Shown: positions 22,226 through 31,900 of the stretch, one piece after another
Position numbering within the stretch: position 1 is the first letter of the stretch
How the letters are laid out: every line of letters starts with the position of its first letter
Assembly (NCBI GenBank): GCA_037176905.1
Contig: JBBBWG010001149.1
Span: forward strand, 1-33,049
Source: Azolla pinnata
Taxonomy: Eukaryota > Streptophyta > Polypodiopsida > Salviniales > Salviniaceae
Direction: 5' to 3'
Length of the DNA: 33,049 nt
The notes under the pieces: generated by a model
What the model was told of the DNA's origin: nothing
Databases searched by the model: none
What the model saw: the letters and a program-made list of their open reading frames with translations, nothing else
Position numbers and translations under genes: made by a program

Positions 22226-22418
22226 TAGATGAAGAAGTAATAGTAGCAGTTAATTTGGACTTCACTTTATTTGGACTTCAGCAAATTATTATCTACTGTA
22301 ATTGCATAGTCCGATTTCCTTATATTGCTAAATCTTTTAGCAATTAATTAATCGGAATTGTGTCAACACAAGTATGATTTGATCAGTGACCAAACGGAAT
22401 GGCTTGGATTTTCTCGGA

Positions 22419-22781
22419 TTAGGAGAGGACGCTGCTTCTAAACAAGATGTTATGAAGTGACGAAGTGCAGAGATGCTTTTGATCGAATGGCTTCAATTCT
22501 GGTTCCTTCTTTTTACCTGTGAATAAACTTGGACTAGCAGAGAGTCCAGATAAGATTTTAGTTATAATCATGCCCACAACATCAAATGCGATGCAGTCGA
22601 TATATAACTCCGCTAGATACAGTTTCGATTTGTTGCAGTGTTTCCCTGTATCAGTACGTTCAAGGTCCAGTCGAAGAAGAAATTTCCTGTTGCGTCCATT
22701 TTCCTTCGTAGTTTTTGGCAATTTGCAATTCGCCAATGTTCCTTTTCTTATGTTGAGACTCGGGCTGTTGATCAAGGCCAC
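22419..22781 (-). other. Unassigned 120-codon open frame between two repeat copies
   Basis: An open frame starting MALINSPSLNIRKG lies in the unique DNA between R3 and R4. It holds a hydrophobic patch (CIAFDVVGMIITKILSGL) and an internal CAG|GTAAAA donor-like site. I do not recognise a family and see no partner exons; it may be a cargo fragment, an exon relic or chance. Confidence 0.2.
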
Positions 22782-23025
22782 CTGTCGAAATTAGAAATTA
22801 CAAATTAACGCTTAGTATTAAAAGTCAACTCGCGATTGATTTGATTAGCACCAAACCAATTAATTGCGAGTTCAATTAACATAAAATTAATAGATTGCTT
22901 AGCGCTCAATTAGTCGTTCAATACCAACGCAAGGAGTTGGTCAGCTAATTAGATTCTTCAATTACTAGCTTTTGTTGATCGAATGCAGTAAGAGAATTAG
23001 ATCAGGATCAGTCAGTGGGAAGACG
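22780..23025 (+). mobile_element. Dispersed repeat copy R4
   Basis: Matches the family from AAATTACAAATTAACGCTTAG through GCGATTGATTTGATTAG, then TTAGATTCTTCAATTACTAG and GTTGATCGAATGCAGTAAGAG, in the same order as R1. It is more diverged than R3. Confidence 0.5.
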
Positions 23026-23029
23026 ATTA

Positions 23030-23165
23030 GGAATCTGTCGGCTTTTTCCCACGTTCACCAATTCTTAATCCTCCTACTACCGTTCACTAATCACTACCCG
23101 CTTCGTACCGATGATTACGAATCGATTTCCTTACCGTATTCGACGAGCAAAAGTCGAGTCGATCC
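23030..23165 (-). mobile_element. Dispersed repeat copy R5 (inverted)
   Basis: The reverse complement reads ACTCGACTTTTG, TCGAATACGGTAAGGAAAT, CGATT.GTAA, GTACGAAGCGGGTAGTGATTAG and GGATTAAGAA, the same order as the 3' part of R3 and the end of R1. It faces R4 head-to-head about 250 bp upstream of the PPR gene. Confidence 0.6.
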
Positions 23166-23187
23166 GGAAGCCGATTAGTCCGGCCAT

Positions 23188-23209
23188 AACCCTAAACCCT
23201 AAACCCTAG
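23188..23209 (+). promoter_or_regulatory. Three-unit telo-box (AAACCCTA) in the PPR promoter
   Basis: AACCCTAAACCCTAAACCCT lies about 215 bp before the PPR start codon. Telo-boxes are common promoter motifs in plant housekeeping and organelle-biogenesis genes, so this probably reflects regulation and not a telomere relic. Confidence 0.6.
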
Positions 23210-23324
23210 ACGTGATTAGAAGATCTGTAATTGATAATTTTGTTCAGGCGTTCATTTTCCTGGTAATTCTTCCTTAAACTCAAATTAGTGGGAATTTCCA
23301 AATTAAACTGTCGAAATTTCTCGA

Positions 23325-23387
23325 AGCTTCTTCTTCTTCTTCTTCTTTCTTCTTTCTTCTTCTTCTTCTTCTTCTTCTTCTTCTTCT
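23325..23387 (+). repeat. (TTC)n tract in the PPR leader
   Basis: About 60 bp of nearly pure TTC repeats ends 5 nt before the first ATG (23393) of the PPR transcript. Confidence 0.9.
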
Positions 23388-23392
23388 TGGCT

Positions 23393-23596
23393 ATGGCGGA
23401 AAGCTCGAACGCGCTGCAGCGATGGCGAGCTCTGCCCGCGCCGTCTCCGCCATGCCTTCCCACACTGCTGCTGCACAAGCCTCGCCATGGCCGCGCCTCG
23501 TCTACCGTGCCCTACAGGACTGCCGCAGGAGACAGGATGCTGGAGCTTGCCGTCGGATCTACTGCTTCATCGCGCAACTCCGCTGGGAATCCGTAG
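23393..23596 (+). other. Upstream open frame overlapping the PPR start
   Basis: The first ATG after the TTC tract opens a 67-codon frame (MAESSNALQRW..) in another frame from the PPR protein, overlapping its first 175 nt. Translation from it would bypass the PPR start at 23422. It may be a regulatory uORF, or show that transcription starts downstream. Confidence 0.4.
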
Positions 23597-24978
23597 CTCC
23601 TCTCGCGGACCACATCATCCGGACCTTCCTCAGCTCCTCCTCCTCCGCCGCAGACTCTCGAGATGCTTGCAAAGTGTTCAGGTATGTCCCAAACCCCACC
23701 GTCTACACATGGACGGCCCTCATCTCTCTCCATGTCGAGCTCCGAGATCTGGCTATGTCTCTCCATCTTTATCAGGCTATGCAGGCCTCCCCGCGCTTGC
23801 AGCCGGATCGCGTCTTGCTTCTTTGTGTTCTCGGAGCTTGTAGCTCCATGGGAGCTTCCGAATTCGGCAGGCTCCTCCACCATCAGGTCGTGGAGCGCGG
23901 ATTCGATGCAGATGTGGTCGTCGGGAACACGCTCGTCGACATGTACGCAAAGTGCGGGGACTTGGATGGGGCAATCGTGTCATTCCATGGCTTATCGCAC
24001 CGTTCTCTCGTTTCGTGGAGTGCGTTGATCGCAGGGTTCGCCCTGCACGGATATGGCGAGGATGCATTCGATTGCTTCGCCGCGATGCAAGACGAGGGTT
24101 TTGCGCCTTGCAAAGACATGTTTCTCTGCATGCTGAAGGTGTGCTCGTCTTCCGAAGCGGGACTTGACAGCATGGAAATGCATGATCAAGTCATTCGACA
24201 TGGCCACGAAACAGATGTTCGGATCGGCAGCTCCCTCGTCGATTCGTATTCCAAATGCCATTGTTTAGAGGCGGCCGACAAGGTGTTTGACGCGATGCCG
24301 ACGCGGAATGTGGTGACTTGGGGCTCTCTGATCACCGGATATGCGCAGCATGGCTATGGTTTTATGGCACTTGAGCTGTTCGAGAGGATGCAGAAGGAGG
24401 GAATTCGACCCGGTGCGTTCCTGTTATCGAGCATGCTTAAAGTATGCGCCACCGTAGGGGCATCAAAGCAAGGCAGGCTCCTGTACGAAACGGCATCACG
24501 GGAATCCAAAGCAGATATTGCGGTTGCGAATGCCCTTGTCGACATGTATTGCAAATGTGGAGATATGGACATGGCCCACAGAGTGCTTAACGAAATGCCG
24601 ATAAAAGACTTGGCATCCTGGGGCGCTCTTGTTGCAGGCTATGCTTCTCAAGGTGGATGCAAACAAGCCTTAGAATGCTTGGAATGTATGGTGAAAGAGG
24701 GATTGAAGCCTGACGGGGGCATATTTATGAACATCCTTGTTGCATGTAGTCATGTTGGCTTGCGGGAAGAAGGTTGGTATTGCTTCGAAGCCATGATTAA
24801 GGACCACAAGGTTACACCTACTGTGGAACATTACAACTGTCTGATCGATCTTCTTGGTCGTGCGGGTCATCTGAACGAGGCATCGGATCTACTCTGTACA
24901 ATGTCATCGACACCTGATGTGATCGGGCGGAGGTCATTGCTCACTGGTTGTCGAACATTCAAGAACTCAATATCATAG
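23422..24978 (+). CDS. PLS-class pentatricopeptide repeat protein, truncated in the E domain
   Basis: Organelle RNA-binding protein of the PPR family; these proteins bind specific plastid or mitochondrial transcripts for editing, splicing or stability. Single exon, 518 residues, as usual for the family. The serine- and alanine-rich start fits organelle targeting. Repeats run from about residue 60 to 480 in P, L and S types, with landmarks NTLVDMYAKCGDLDGA, VVTWGSLITGYAQHGYG, ALELFERMQKEGIRP, NALVDMYCKCGDMDMA, LVACSHVGLREEG and TVEHYNCLIDLLGRAGHLNE. It stops just after the E1-like sequence RRSLLTGCRTFKN; the rest of the E domain and any DYW domain are absent. A decayed continuation seems to lie downstream. 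The main frame is preceded by an overlapping uORF. Fairly secure as PPR; target unknown. Confidence 0.92.
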   Translation: MASSARAVSAMPSHTAAAQASPWPRLVYRALQDCRRRQDAGACRRIYCFIAQLRWESVAPLADHIIRTFLSSSSSAADSRDACKVFRYVPNPTVYTWTALISLHVELRDLAMSLHLYQAMQASPRLQPDRVLLLCVLGACSSMGASEFGRLLHHQVVERGFDADVVVGNTLVDMYAKCGDLDGAIVSFHGLSHRSLVSWSALIAGFALHGYGEDAFDCFAAMQDEGFAPCKDMFLCMLKVCSSSEAGLDSMEMHDQVIRHGHETDVRIGSSLVDSYSKCHCLEAADKVFDAMPTRNVVTWGSLITGYAQHGYGFMALELFERMQKEGIRPGAFLLSSMLKVCATVGASKQGRLLYETASRESKADIAVANALVDMYCKCGDMDMAHRVLNEMPIKDLASWGALVAGYASQGGCKQALECLECMVKEGLKPDGGIFMNILVACSHVGLREEGWYCFEAMIKDHKVTPTVEHYNCLIDLLGRAGHLNEASDLLCTMSSTPDVIGRRSLLTGCRTFKNSIS

Positions 24979-25090
24979 CAAATGCTGGCTTTGTCCATAT
25001 AACATAACTAATGAGCAAAATTAGCTGCTTTACTCTACTATGTTGCTCTCCAATTTCCTAACAATGAGGGCTTTACCAATGTTGCCCTCA
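24979..25090 (+). pseudogene. Likely relic of the PPR E domain downstream of the stop
   Basis: In the PPR reading frame the sequence continues with several stops but reads HN at 25003-25008 and YYVAL at 25036-25050. A one-base shift then gives SNFLTM. Intact E domains often have a D.N...YV.LSN stretch at this distance. This suggests the ancestral gene ran on and was shortened by mutation. The match is short, so confidence is modest. Confidence 0.4.
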
Positions 25091-25139
25091 GCTTTACTCT
25101 TCTAAGAGAACGATAGTGCTTTGTATTGCCAAATAAATG

Positions 25140-25440
25140 GCACATTGATTAGCCTTGATGATGCCTTCAACACCACCCGATCTGGCAAGCGCGAGGAGGC
25201 CTGCATCGATTGATAAAGATGAAAGGACATCGCCAGATCTCGGAGCTCGACATAGAGACAGTCTATGTGTAGGTGGTGGGGTTTGGGACATCTTGGAACA
25301 CCTTACAAGCATATCGGGAGTCCGTAGAGGAGCTCAAGGTTCGGAAGATGTGGTACATCTTGTCTTCTGCAGCAATCTTGTGAGGCATGGTCATCTATCT
25401 CCCAGTGCAGGAGGAATCCTCCTCACGGGGAATCCTCACC
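25140..25440 (-). pseudogene. Inverted broken copy of the 5' part of the PPR gene
   Basis: Read on the minus strand this matches about 23505-23835 of the intact PPR gene: GTCCCAAACCCCACC, CTACACATGGAC (here CTACACATAGAC), TGTCGAGCTCCGAGATCTGG, CATCTTTATCA and GATGCAGGCCTCC all recur. It has an internal deletion (the stretch corresponding to about 23541-23610), small indels and no continuous frame. The copy lies 160-460 bp beyond the intact gene in opposite orientation. Confidence 0.8.
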
Positions 25441-25487
25441 AGGAAATAAACTGCCCAGTTCTACGCCCAATGAATTCCCACTAATTG

Positions 25488-25588
25488 AGTGATGGGCATG
25501 GTGATGAGGCCATGGTGATGAGGCGATGGCGATGGCGATGGTGGTGGTGATGATGGTGATGGAGATGGTGATGGTGGCGATGGTGACG
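25488..25588 (+). repeat. GATGGT/GATGGC microsatellite
   Basis: About 100 bp of imperfect GATGGT, GATGGC and GGTGAT repeats between the PPR fragment and repeat copy R6. Confidence 0.85.
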
Positions 25589-25597
25589 CTAGAAGTC

Positions 25598-25740
25598 TAT
25601 TTGTTTGATCCTTCTTTCACTAATCGCTTCCATCTATCTCTTTCTGATGCTCATTAATTCTTAATCTTCCTACTACTATTCACTAGCCGTTTCCTACTTC
25701 GTACTAGCGGTTATCCTTTCATTAGTGAAGGAAACAACTA
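25598..25740 (-). mobile_element. Dispersed repeat copy R6 (inverted, partial)
   Basis: The reverse complement contains GTACGAAGTAGGAAAC, ATAGTAGTAGGAAGATTAAG and AGAGATAGATGGAAGC, matching R3 in order and spacing. Only the 3' part of the family is present. Confidence 0.65.
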
Positions 25741-26044
25741 GAGAAAAGATCCCAAAAAGTCCATGGGATCAATAAAGCCCTCATTGGTGAAGAAAACAAC
25801 TTGTAAACGCTGTGATTTTAGTAGGCGATGAAATGTAATGAATCGATCGATTTGTGAAGCGTTTTCGCGGCGAATTTCTCTTTCAGTTTTTTCAATGCAA
25901 TTTGATCGAAAAGAGTGTAGGCGTCAAAATGGTGAAGATTATATTTGTCACAATAAGTTCCTCTAAAATTTGGGAAATTTGAAGAAACAGTTTCAGGGGC
26001 ATGAAATGGAATTATAGAAACTGTTCTTTCTTCTCGCGAAGACG

Positions 26045-26138
26045 AGCTATGGCGACGGTGAGCTTCTGAAGAGAAACCGCAGCAGAAGCAGAAGCAGAAG
26101 CGGAAGCGGAAGCGGAAGCGGAAGCAGGAGCAGCAGCT
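26045..26138 (+). repeat. Repeated start-codon context and GAAGC hexamer array before the SecE-like gene
   Basis: AGCTATGGCGACG occurs at about 26046 and again at 26136 around the real start. Between them are about ten GAAGCA or GAAGCG hexamers (26079-26127). The first ATG (26049) opens only a six-codon frame ending TGA. Confidence 0.8.
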
Positions 26139-26510
26139 ATGGCGACGCTCTTCTGCAGCTCTGGGATCGGCTTCCCAACTCGGAGACTTCAGGAAGAGCG
26201 GAGCTTTCCCCCCATCCTCTACCGTCATCATCATCGTCATCGTCATCACGCTAACAAGAGACATGAACGTCCTCGCTGTTCTCCTTCTTCTTTCCTTCCC
26301 CTCTCCTCAGGACTCGAAATTAAGCCGCGGTTGGCTACTGCCGCTGTTCCCTGTATATACACAGCAAGCTTTGACCAGTTTTATACCGCGGATCAACATG
26401 ATAGTGAGGAATATGAAGATTCACTAAGTAGCCGATTGCTGAATACCCTGCTTGCTGTACTCAGGTGTGTGGGTGCGTGCGTGCGTGTGTGCGTGTGTGT
26501 GTGTGCGTGC

Positions 26511-26570
<60 letters not shown>

Positions 26571-27631
26571 TTGTGTGTTTTAGAGAGAGAAAGAGAGAGA
26601 GAGATGCTGTTAAGGAATCTGTTGTTGAAAATGCCTCTTTTTATGTCAGCATCTTGCCAAGTATGGGTCTATTGTTTTTCCAAAATGCCACTTATTTCTT
26701 TCGTGAAATCTATGAGTAGACAGAACCAAAACGCAGTTAAGTAGGGAGGAAAGCTACCCTCTTCATAGTATTGCATGTGACGGACAAAAAACATCCATTT
26801 CTGGCACTTTAGTGAAATTGTCAATGTGCATTTAAAGTTATGTTTTGGGTGGTGTAGGAAGGTAGAGGAATCATTCAGCATACATAAGTGGATTTTGATT
26901 TGATTAACTGTTGGCTGAGTGAAAAGAAAAAAAATACAATGAGATGCTATGATTGTGATATATTGCAGGGATCTATATAGCGTTCTTGCTTTCTTGTGGA
27001 AGCAACCTAGAGAATTGAAATACTTGGAGTTTCCATCCTTGCATAGTGCGGTAATTCATGTGTTTACTCTCTCGTTTTCATCAAGAAAAATCCTTTTTTT
27101 TAGGCATGGAGTTTCAGAGCGGTGCACCTGCTTGTGAACAAACACATTAAGTATCTATATCCTGACAGACTTATAGAAAGCGAGCATTGACTCCACGAAA
27201 GATGGGAATTGCCATGTGGTGGGAAAAAGAAAACAAGGAAAAAAAAACCTAGAAAACAAAGTAACGACTGATCACTGAACATCTAGACAATGGAGAACGA
27301 GAATAAATTGAACACAAAGTAGATTAATTGATAGATACAGAGGAATTAAAAATAGTGGGTATCTTAACAATGTATCTGAATCATTGGAAATGGCATTTTC
27401 TCTGTATGCAAACATCACATACTTTCTAATTTGGCATTACATTTTGGTAATAGATGTTCTCACATAATTCGGCATGGGATAGAATCTAGACTAACCTTGT
27501 TCAATTGATTATTACAGGGCACAATGGCTCTATTCACAGTAGGTGTGGTGATGGTGCTGATAGTAATTTTAGCGTCAGTTGACTCTGGCTTAGGTTATTT
27601 CATGGCCAGGTTGTTTTCTCGAATTTCTTGA
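26139..27631 (+). CDS. SecE-like preprotein translocase subunit, probably plastid
   Basis: Small tail-anchored subunit that clamps SecY-type channels. Exons: 26139-26464, 26969-27050, 27518-27631; 173 residues, phases consistent. The N-terminus (MATLFCSSGIGFPTRRL, with a histidine/arginine-rich stretch) resembles a transit peptide and is followed by an acidic segment (DSEEYEDS). The conserved part starts near residue 100: LYSVLAFLWKQPRELKYLEF, then PSLHSAGTM and one membrane helix (LFTVGVVMVLIVILASV) ending DSGLGYFMARLF. The amphipathic helix, aromatic/proline hinge and single anchor follow the SecE plan. The DSGL ending suggests the second plastid Sec system (SECE2), but that rests on memory. 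The first donor is embedded in a (GT)n tract, so the first junction is the least certain. Confidence 0.68.
26464..26604 (+). repeat. Long (GT)n tract followed by (GA)n at the SecE-like exon 1 donor
   Basis: About 110 bp of GT repeats with GC interruptions begins exactly at the predicted splice donor, followed by GAGAGA up to about 26604. Reading through gives a meaningless C/V-rich open frame. Confidence 0.95.
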
Positions 27632-28974
27632 CTTGACAAGTTTGAAATGTACTGGAATGCTTCCATTGTCCAAATTAAGAGTAGCATGGTGTAATCATAT
27701 CAAATTTGATGGATATTTCTGCCTTCACTTTATTCATTGTTAAAGTAATTGGTGAAAATGGTCATGTGGATGTTCTGGAAAGACGGTTCTTCGTCTGTAT
27801 ATAAGGTGGGACTGCCTTATCTACCATGCGATTTTTTTCTCTGTAGAGCATGTTGATAGTATCCAATTATTTGGATACTTTCATCATCAAAATTTATGGC
27901 CAGTGTAATCAGATCTGTGGAACGTACTGTGTACAATATATTATTGAACATGTGCCAGTATATCCAATCCTCAATGAGTTTGTTTTACATTAAAACATGT
28001 AAGAGAAATCGCACACAGCATTTTTATTCTAGGTATTTTGGTTCGATGTTGTGGGTAAATGGAATGGCTAGCAAGTTCACTTTTTGCAAAAGTTATTTCC
28101 TGAAGCAGGCAAGTGCTTTGCTTGTACCATTAAGTCGCATTCTGTTGTCAGTAAGGCCCTAATGATGATGAAAATTATTTCAATGGTTTGTGCAGCAGCA
28201 AGATTCTCTCATAAAATGCGAAAGGGTCTTGGTTTTTTTAAGCCAGTTCTGCAGGTTAAAAAGCATTCTTGCGAATGAATGAATCAAGGCTATGGACCTC
28301 CAGAATTTATGGCTTGTATCAGCGTCACCAAAGATGTGACATACTGGCATTCATTTTTTCATCGCAGACCATGATCTTGAAGTCACTTTCTTATAGATTG
28401 AGTAACAAGAACTGAACATTCGCCAGAGACTTCTTTCTCTACTTGAATCTTTTTCACTCTATACAAGAACAACGGATGATGAAGTCATATGATGACACTA
28501 GCTTAATTTTGGTAATAAATTGATGACTTGTTAGATAATTAAAAGTTCAAGCATCGAACATGCTAATCATATATATATACAAATTTGTTAGCGTTAAGCT
28601 CCACCCTTCAGCTTGAACGAGAGATTCCAAAGAAACATTATATTATCATGTTCAATTGTGGGTCATTACAGTCAAGGATGTGGAAGAATCAAGAGCTCAT
28701 ACTTAGCATCACAAAATGAAGAAAATTTGGCTGCATCAACTGTTTTTTTTCCCTTCTGCATCAAAATTGACTTTACAGACCTTCACGATTTATCCTGACA
28801 TATTATCTCCAGGCAATCAAGCAGGAAATGGACAGCTTCTGACAACTTCTTTGTGCCTCCAATACTGCTGCAAATAGGGATCAATTGTAGCTTTTGACAT
28901 TTCTTTGATTCTTGATCATCGCTAGGAGTATTTTGAATTCTTTCTCTTATAGAAATGATCATCAAGTATCAAAT
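27632..28974. other. Convergent intergenic region, no gene recognised
   Basis: Contains the 3' ends of the SecE-like (+) and UNC-50 (-) genes. An 88-codon frame at 27896-28162 (+) and several shorter frames show no motif or splice continuity. The sequence is AT-rich. Confidence 0.6.
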
Positions 28975-31900
28975 CTAGCCGAAGTACAAACCCAAAACAA
29001 ATTTTGACGGATTAAATCCTGACAAGACCGCTGCAATGGAAAAGGTTGTTTTCAGTCAGTTGTGGTAGATACCAAGTCGCCTTTTTCCCAGAAAAGAACA
29101 ATAAACTTCAAGCTATAAGTAATCAAGGCTCTCATGCATGCATATACTTTTGGTTGGGTGGTTTGAATTCAAAATTGAACCTTTCCGAATCTACCAAACC
29201 AACACGTCTATGCATGCCAGTTTTTATAAGGAAAATATTGTTACAGAGCCACCTTACAACCTGAAAACACTTAACCAACTTTTAAAGCAGCAAGAGGTCA
29301 CACTTACAAAAGGGAAAGATAAACATGATTATCAAGATTGGAAATAGAAGGACAGTTGTCTTGTCTAAAAATGGGAGAACTGCACAGAACATGTCAATTC
29401 TTAATTAGTAATCCGTAATACACATATGGACAAGGAACTGGAGCACACTTACCATTATAACCAAGAAAGTTGAGGTAGTGGTAATGTGAGAGAGACAGCA
29501 CGAAGATAATATTTGAAAATATAACTGGGAGGATGCCTTGTCCAATTAAGAGTGGTGACACAAAATAATGTAACACTGCATAATAAGTTCAAATTTCCGC
29601 CATCAATCAGATTCCACAGACAAGTGGTAGTTTCTTGTTTTAAATACACAAATGGCTGTCTGAATATTTTTACCATAAAGCGTAATAAAGAGAGGAAAAT
29701 AAGCATTGCAATGCACATCAAATGCATAAAGCCTGTCCAAGAAGAAAGAGTGATCAAATGAGTAAGATAAGGAAACTGTATAAAACAAAAGAAATCCACA
29801 TCCATTAGAAATTATTATAGTTCTAATGGCAACAATACAGTAATTTACAGTTTTGGACGCTTCCCAAAAAGTGGTAATGCACACTCATTTAATATTCTCC
29901 ATTGTACGACAATTTCAACTCACATCCAATGCCACATTTACGACTTTTGTGAAAACTCAGAACCGGAGCAAAATACAGGTGATTCAACAATAAAACATAT
30001 GTACCACTTGAGTGTGTATGTGAGAGAGAGATCAATCTTGACCATGAACAGTGTAAAATGGGCCAGGAAAAGGGCAACGTTGCATGAGAGAGCTATAATT
30101 TGATAGAATAGGACTACATAGGGACTGATACAGAAATAAATGCATGATAAGAGTGATATTGTATAATGTGGTTAGTGTGTGATTTGAGTGATTATGTGCC
30201 ATGCAAGTAGTGTGTGATTAGAGATAATGTATCTAGTAAGAATAGTGGTCGATACAGAACATTCAGCTGTATTTCTGACCGGAAAAAGAAAAAATATCAG
30301 AAAATTGACCATTCAGTATAAACATCATGTTTAAGTCACTGAAATAAAATTGTATTTACAAACAAGAGAAAGACTTACCCTCACTTTTCATTTCTATTTA
30401 AATGCATAAGAAGAATACCACTGTTATAAACATACCATTCAACACGTTGTTCAACTGCATAGCTGTTAGCATCTGTTTCCTCTCTAAGATAGTTATTACA
30501 TAGAAACCTGTACAAAGAGGAGATTGACTTCACCAAGGCAGTAATTGTAACTAATCTTCGTGTACTTAATATATAAAGAAAAACTCAAAGATAATTAGTA
30601 CCAGCAAATTGTTGCCAGAAGAAATCCAAGCAGAAAGAATTGGAAGCAGACCACTGAAAATATGGTAAAGCATGCATGAAGTACACTGCGAGCATAACTG
30701 GAACAGAGATAAATTGTAAATCAGGACCCTCATCAATATTCTAAGTAAAAATATTAGAGGAGACTCAAGTTTTTCTTAATATTTCCAATGCCCCTGTGTT
30801 TCCGTTATTTCCTGAAACTCTGTTGATCAAGCCTTGGGCAATACAGAGCGTATGGTTGCCCAATAACACATTATAAACACAAATGGAAAGAAAATTGGAG
30901 CACAGACAGTGCTCTTTTGAAGTTGGCCACATGAATTTGGAAAATAATGAAAACTGAGGGCATTTGAAGACATATTGAATAAAAAAATTACTGACGCAGC
31001 ACAGTATGCAGAAGCAGCAGCCGTAAGCAACATGCCGCAAATCACCATGAATGCAGGATCATCTCTGGCCCATTGATTTTTGGTTTCTGAATGAGAAAAA
31101 AGAAAAAATTGATAGCTTCTTTGATAGATTATTTGAAACAGGAGATATGCTTTTGCATTTTTATTCAGTTATTATCACTGAAGGTGTTCCTGGTGTAATC
31201 TCACCAGATCACTTACGTTTATGGTACTTCGTTTGCTGATAACTGGAACAACAGCACAGTTGATCGATACAGCAATGTCAGTTTCATAGAAATTAACAAA
31301 CAAATATGTTCTTTTCAAGGACAAAAATGCCCCTGTAAAAGTAGATAACTTAGCTATTACGGGTATGTCAATAATAAGCACTACTTCACATTGCAGAACA
31401 CGTTATAATTCTTGTATGAAGTTAATCTCTTCAGAAAGAATCATACAGACACATCACCGACATTATATTTGTAAAGAAAAGCAGCAAAATAACTTACACA
31501 ACACTCGGAGATGTACATAGCTGCAACATCTGCCAGAATGTATACTCTACATCCATTTGTCTCCACTGAAACATCAACATATTTTTGTATCAGGCAAGCC
31601 TCCCATTACATCTCATTGTGAGACCACAATAAAGCAAGACACAAGCAGCACATGTATGCATGAAAGACCAACACAAAACCCACCTCCCAGTCTGTGAAAG
31701 ACAAACAGGCTTCCCCCCAACAGTTTGAACTAGCACAAACAGGCTATCATCAGCTCTGACAACCAATAGCCGATACCATCGTTCACCATTAATAGATAGA
31801 AGAACATCGGGAGATGATTAAGAATGCCGAACACCAGATTATTATAGAGTAAGATGTAGAACCCGTTTATAGGGTTTACTAGCATCTCCCCTTAGACGGA

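Noticed and set aside
23188..23209. Interstitial telomere or chromosome end
   Set aside because: Only three repeat units, flanked by gene promoter sequence; a telo-box promoter motif is the simpler reading.
23288..23487. Lysine/glutamate or leucine/phenylalanine homopolymer frames
   Set aside because: These are translations of the TTC tract.
26465..26719. C/V/R-repeat open frame
   Set aside because: Translation of the GT microsatellite inside the SecE-like intron 1.
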